The notes under the pieces: model-generated
The model's input: the letters and a program-made list of their open reading frames with translations, nothing else
What the model was told of the DNA's origin: nothing
Databases searched by the model: none
Made by a program: the position numbers and the translations under genes
Assembly (NCBI GenBank): GCA_023473405.1
Contig: JAMCZD010000460.1
Location: 1-9,281 of the forward strand
Direction: 5' to 3'
DNA: 9,281 nt
DNA from: Candidatus Omnitrophota bacterium
GTDB lineage: Bacteria; Verrucomicrobiota; Verrucomicrobiia; Limisphaerales; UBA1319
Shown: positions 6,898-9,281 of the stretch, in pieces
Layout of the letters: each line of letters begins with the position of its first letter
How positions within the stretch are numbered: the first letter of the stretch is position 1

Positions 6898-6920
6898 ATG
6901 TTCTTTGGTAAACGAAGATT

Positions 6921-7274
6921 ATGATTTTCTTAGGTTTGAGCGCATTGATGGCGCTGGCTCCACCCAGTGGGCAGCATGGTCAGTCCAATCTTCCCGGTTG
7001 GGTGAACTTTGTGCCGATCATTTTGATTTTTGTGGTTTTTTATTTGGCGTTGATTCGTCCGCAGCAAAAAAAAGCGAAGGAACACGTCGAATTGATCAAA
7101 ACACTTCGGCCGGGGGATAAGGTGCTGACCAACGGCGGCATCATGGGGGTAGTCGTTGGGATCAAGGAAAAGAGCGTTTCCATTCGGTCGGCTGACACCA
7201 AATTGGAGGTCCTCAAGAGTGCGGTCACCGAAATCACGGAGCGGTCCGGGAATGGTGGCGAATCGCAATCCTAA
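6921..7274 (+). CDS. yajC: Preprotein translocase subunit YajC
   Basis: YajC is a small inner-membrane protein that associates with SecDF and the SecYEG translocon. The 117-residue length fits the family. A single membrane helix spans about residues 29-45 (NFVPIILIFVVFYLALI), followed by the hallmark RPQQKK (46-51). Then comes the cytoplasmic beta-rich domain with GDKVLTNGGIMGVVVGI (66-82). Residues 1-26 form a short, partly hydrophobic N-terminal segment. ATG 6921 gives the usual N-terminal length; no strong ribosome site precedes it. Its stop is 27 bp before secDF on the same strand, so the two are probably one operon. Confidence 0.95.
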   Translation: MIFLGLSALMALAPPSGQHGQSNLPGWVNFVPIILIFVVFYLALIRPQQKKAKEHVELIKTLRPGDKVLTNGGIMGVVVGIKEKSVSIRSADTKLEVLKSAVTEITERSGNGGESQS

Positions 7275-7301
7275 TTTTCAGAATCACGCGGATAAAACGA
7301 A

Positions 7302-9281
7302 ATGAAACGAAATAATCTGTGGCGGTGGTTGTTTGTCATCTTTATTGTGGCGTGGGCGTTGCGCGAGATTTATCCGCCCACCAGCCGCAACCTGATCCAG
7401 GAATTCCAAGACCGCGCGGTGAACCGGGACGCCCGATTCAAGGGCATTGTCACCAACGCCCTGGCACTGGAGAAGAAGATGCCGGAGCGAACGTATGGTG
7501 ACCTGTTGGAGGCCGTCGGGACCAACGACATCGTCCGCTATTTCCCATACATCGACGTCAAATCGCAGGATGACCCGACGCGCGCCATTCTGAACCGGCT
7601 GCAGCAGGATGCCGCCGGCAAGATCAAACTGGGGCTCGACCTCCGCGGGGGCACTTCTTTTCTGGTGCAAATGGACACCAATAGCATTGCACGGGCTACG
7701 GACCGCCAGCATGCCCTCGATCAAGCGGTGGAGGTGCTGCGGAAGCGCGTGGACCGGCTGGGAGTGGCCGAACCGCTGATCCAACCGGTCGGTCAGAACC
7801 AGATTCTAATCGCCTTGCCGGGACTGACGGACGCGGAAAATGAAAGCGCCCGGCGGCAGATTGAAAAGGCGGCCTTTCTCGAATTTCGAATGGTGCATCC
7901 GGACAGCGCCGAGTTAATCAAAGAAGGGATTCCGGTGCCGGGCTACGAGGTCATGAAGCTCAAGAAAAGGAGCGGCGAAGAAACCGAATACCTGGTTAAG
8001 ATCAAGCCCGAGCTGGGATTGACCGGTAAAAACGTGAAATCCGCCAGTGTGGTGCGGAATCCTATCACCAATGAGCCGGAGATACATTTCCGGCTCGACG
8101 ACGAAGGAGCGAAGAAATTCGCCCAAATCACCAAGGAATACAGCCCGCGCGACGACAAGTATTACCAATTGGCTATCGTCCTGGACGGCGAGCTTTATTC
8201 GGCTCCGCGCATTATGGGTGAGATACCCAGCGGCAGTGGTCAGATTACGGGCGATTTTACCGCGAAGGAGGCCTTCGAGCTGGCCAACGTTCTCGAGAAC
8301 CCGCTCGAGGCCCCGGTCAAGATTACGGAGGAGCGGCGGGTGGACCCTTCATTGGGGAAGGACTCGATTCGCAGCGGCATAACGGCGTCGATTATTGGGA
8401 CGCTGGCGGTGGTGGTTTTCATGTTGGTTTATTACATGTTTGCCGGGTTGGTGGCCAACATCGCCTTGGTTTTGAACGTCATCATTCTTTTCGGGGTGAT
8501 GTGTTCGGTAGGGACGACGCTGACGATACCTGGCATAGCGGGTATTGTATTGACGATTGGCATGGCGGTGGACGCCAACGTGTTGATCTACGAGCGAATC
8601 CGCGAGGAACTGGCGGCGGGCAAATCGATGCGCGGGGCCTTGTCCGCGGGCTACGACAAGGCCTTCGGCACCATCTTTGACTCGAACCTGACCACCCTGA
8701 TCTCGTCAGTCATCCTGATCTTCATGGGCACCGGCTCGGTAAAGGGATTCGGTGTGACGCTGACTATCGGTGTCACGGTCAGCATGTTTACCGCGTTGGT
8801 TGTCACCCGTTTGATATTTGATTTCCTGTTGGACAAGGGCTGGCTTAAAACGCTGCCTATGCTCCATATCATCCGCGGCTCCAAGTTCGACTTTATGAGT
8901 TGGGCCAAATACGCCTTCATTACCTCCTGGACCATCATTGTCATAGGTTGCGGTTACGGTATTTACCGGGGCTCGAATGTGCTCGGGGTGGATTTTGCCG
9001 GGGGAGACGATCTGACGTTGAGCTATGCGCAGAATCAAAAGGTGTCAGTGGATGAGTTGCGGAAGACCATCGAGAAGAAGTTGGGCGTAGCCGAGTCGCT
9101 CATTCAATATCAGAGAAATCTGTCTGGAGGCCCCGAAACACTCCGCATTACCGTGCCGTTTAACACCGGCGCCAAGGTCGAAAACGCGTTAAAGCAGCAA
9201 TTCCCCCAAGCGCACTTCGAGCAACTGTCCCTGGACAAGGTGGGCGCAACCGTGGGGCGGGAAATCAAATATCAAACGGGT
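7302..9281 (+). CDS. secDF: Fused SecD-SecF protein-export protein (3' partial)
   Basis: The frame is open from ATG 7302 to the last base (660 residues seen). SecDF is an inner-membrane RND-fold protein that uses proton flow to complete Sec export on the periplasmic side. The first helix is at about residues 6-21. LGLDLRGGT (110-118) is the SecD P1 signature, DFTAKEAFELANVL precedes the membrane block, and helices follow from about 360. These include GMAVDANVLIYERIREE (420-436), whose D424 is the conserved aspartate linked to proton transport. Without a stop the protein continues into SecF: a helix at about 538-555 and GVDFAGG (562-568), the SecF signature. The rest of the SecF half lies beyond the edge. 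About 80 residues lie between helix 1 and LGLDLRGG, more than in E. coli SecD. A strong ribosome site is lacking; it is probably translated after yajC in one operon. Confidence 0.95.
   Translation, partial: MKRNNLWRWLFVIFIVAWALREIYPPTSRNLIQEFQDRAVNRDARFKGIVTNALALEKKMPERTYGDLLEAVGTNDIVRYFPYIDVKSQDDPTRAILNRLQQDAAGKIKLGLDLRGGTSFLVQMDTNSIARATDRQHALDQAVEVLRKRVDRLGVAEPLIQPVGQNQILIALPGLTDAENESARRQIEKAAFLEFRMVHPDSAELIKEGIPVPGYEVMKLKKRSGEETEYLVKIKPELGLTGKNVKSASVVRNPITNEPEIHFRLDDEGAKKFAQITKEYSPRDDKYYQLAIVLDGELYSAPRIMGEIPSGSGQITGDFTAKEAFELANVLENPLEAPVKITEERRVDPSLGKDSIRSGITASIIGTLAVVVFMLVYYMFAGLVANIALVLNVIILFGVMCSVGTTLTIPGIAGIVLTIGMAVDANVLIYERIREELAAGKSMRGALSAGYDKAFGTIFDSNLTTLISSVILIFMGTGSVKGFGVTLTIGVTVSMFTALVVTRLIFDFLLDKGWLKTLPMLHIIRGSKFDFMSWAKYAFITSWTIIVIGCGYGIYRGSNVLGVDFAGGDDLTLSYAQNQKVSVDELRKTIEKKLGVAESLIQYQRNLSGGPETLRITVPFNTGAKVENALKQQFPQAHFEQLSLDKVGATVGREIKYQTG

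Larger units (their letters stand above)
6480..6920. other. 441-bp gene-free, repeat-bearing intergenic region
   Basis: This stretch separates the divergent ClC-like gene and yajC. Frames open on either strand here lack recognisable domains and ribosome sites, and I do not call them. It holds a 9-bp tandem duplication next to the ClC gene, a pair of similar hairpins near 6698-6739, and AT-rich DNA next to yajC with a candidate promoter. On the minus strand TATATA at about 6607-6612, with TTCAAA 18 bases upstream, is a possible but weak promoter for the ClC-like gene. The middle segment may be a dispersed repeat of the host genome. Confidence 0.5.

Noticed and set aside
7284..7784. Minus-strand open frame of 166 codons
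   Set aside because: It is antisense to the start of secDF, whose motifs are unambiguous.

Overview
The window looks like a stretch of chromosome from a Gram-negative, probably Verrucomicrobiota-like, bacterium. The reasons are moderately high GC, weak or absent Shine-Dalgarno sites, a fused SecDF, a surface-type protein ending in a P-domain, an exported Bcp-type peroxiredoxin, and intergenic regions full of short degenerate repeats. The phylum call is an inference; no rRNA or marker phylogeny is available.

Layout. Positions 1-519 (+) hold the 3' end of a large secreted protein: the end of an Ig/cadherin-like repeat followed by a terminal proprotein-convertase P-domain. Positions 520-799 are non-coding and carry two separate degenerate 7-bp tandem repeat tracts (521-600 and 699-740); I see nothing convincing between them. 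Positions 800-3502 (+) encode a 900-residue GH63-like glucosidase. Positions 3544-4092 (-) encode a Bcp-type peroxiredoxin with a signal peptide, convergent with the glucosidase. After a 234-bp divergent spacer, 4327-5460 (+) encode tRNA-guanine transglycosylase (tgt). Positions 5472-6479 (-), convergent with tgt across only 11 bp, encode a ClC chloride-channel-like protein with two CBS domains. It lacks most of the channel core because of an apparent in-frame internal deletion. Positions 6480-6920 are a 441-bp gene-free region with a hairpin-pair repeat, a 9-bp tandem duplication and a candidate promoter. Positions 6921-7274 (+) encode YajC, and 7302 to the right edge (+) encode a fused SecD-SecF that is cut by the window end.

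How the genes relate. tgt, yajC and secD/secF lie next to each other in many bacteria. Here that block is split by the reverse-strand ClC remnant and its repeat-rich upstream region, so yajC-secDF probably has its own promoter. YajC and SecDF are accessory subunits of the Sec translocon. They would support export of proteins such as the P-domain protein and the exported peroxiredoxin seen here. The glucosidase has no signal peptide and probably acts in the cytoplasm.

The most notable observations are the in-frame-deleted ClC gene, the paired 7-bp repeat tracts, and the two-hairpin repeat whose stems differ but stay paired.
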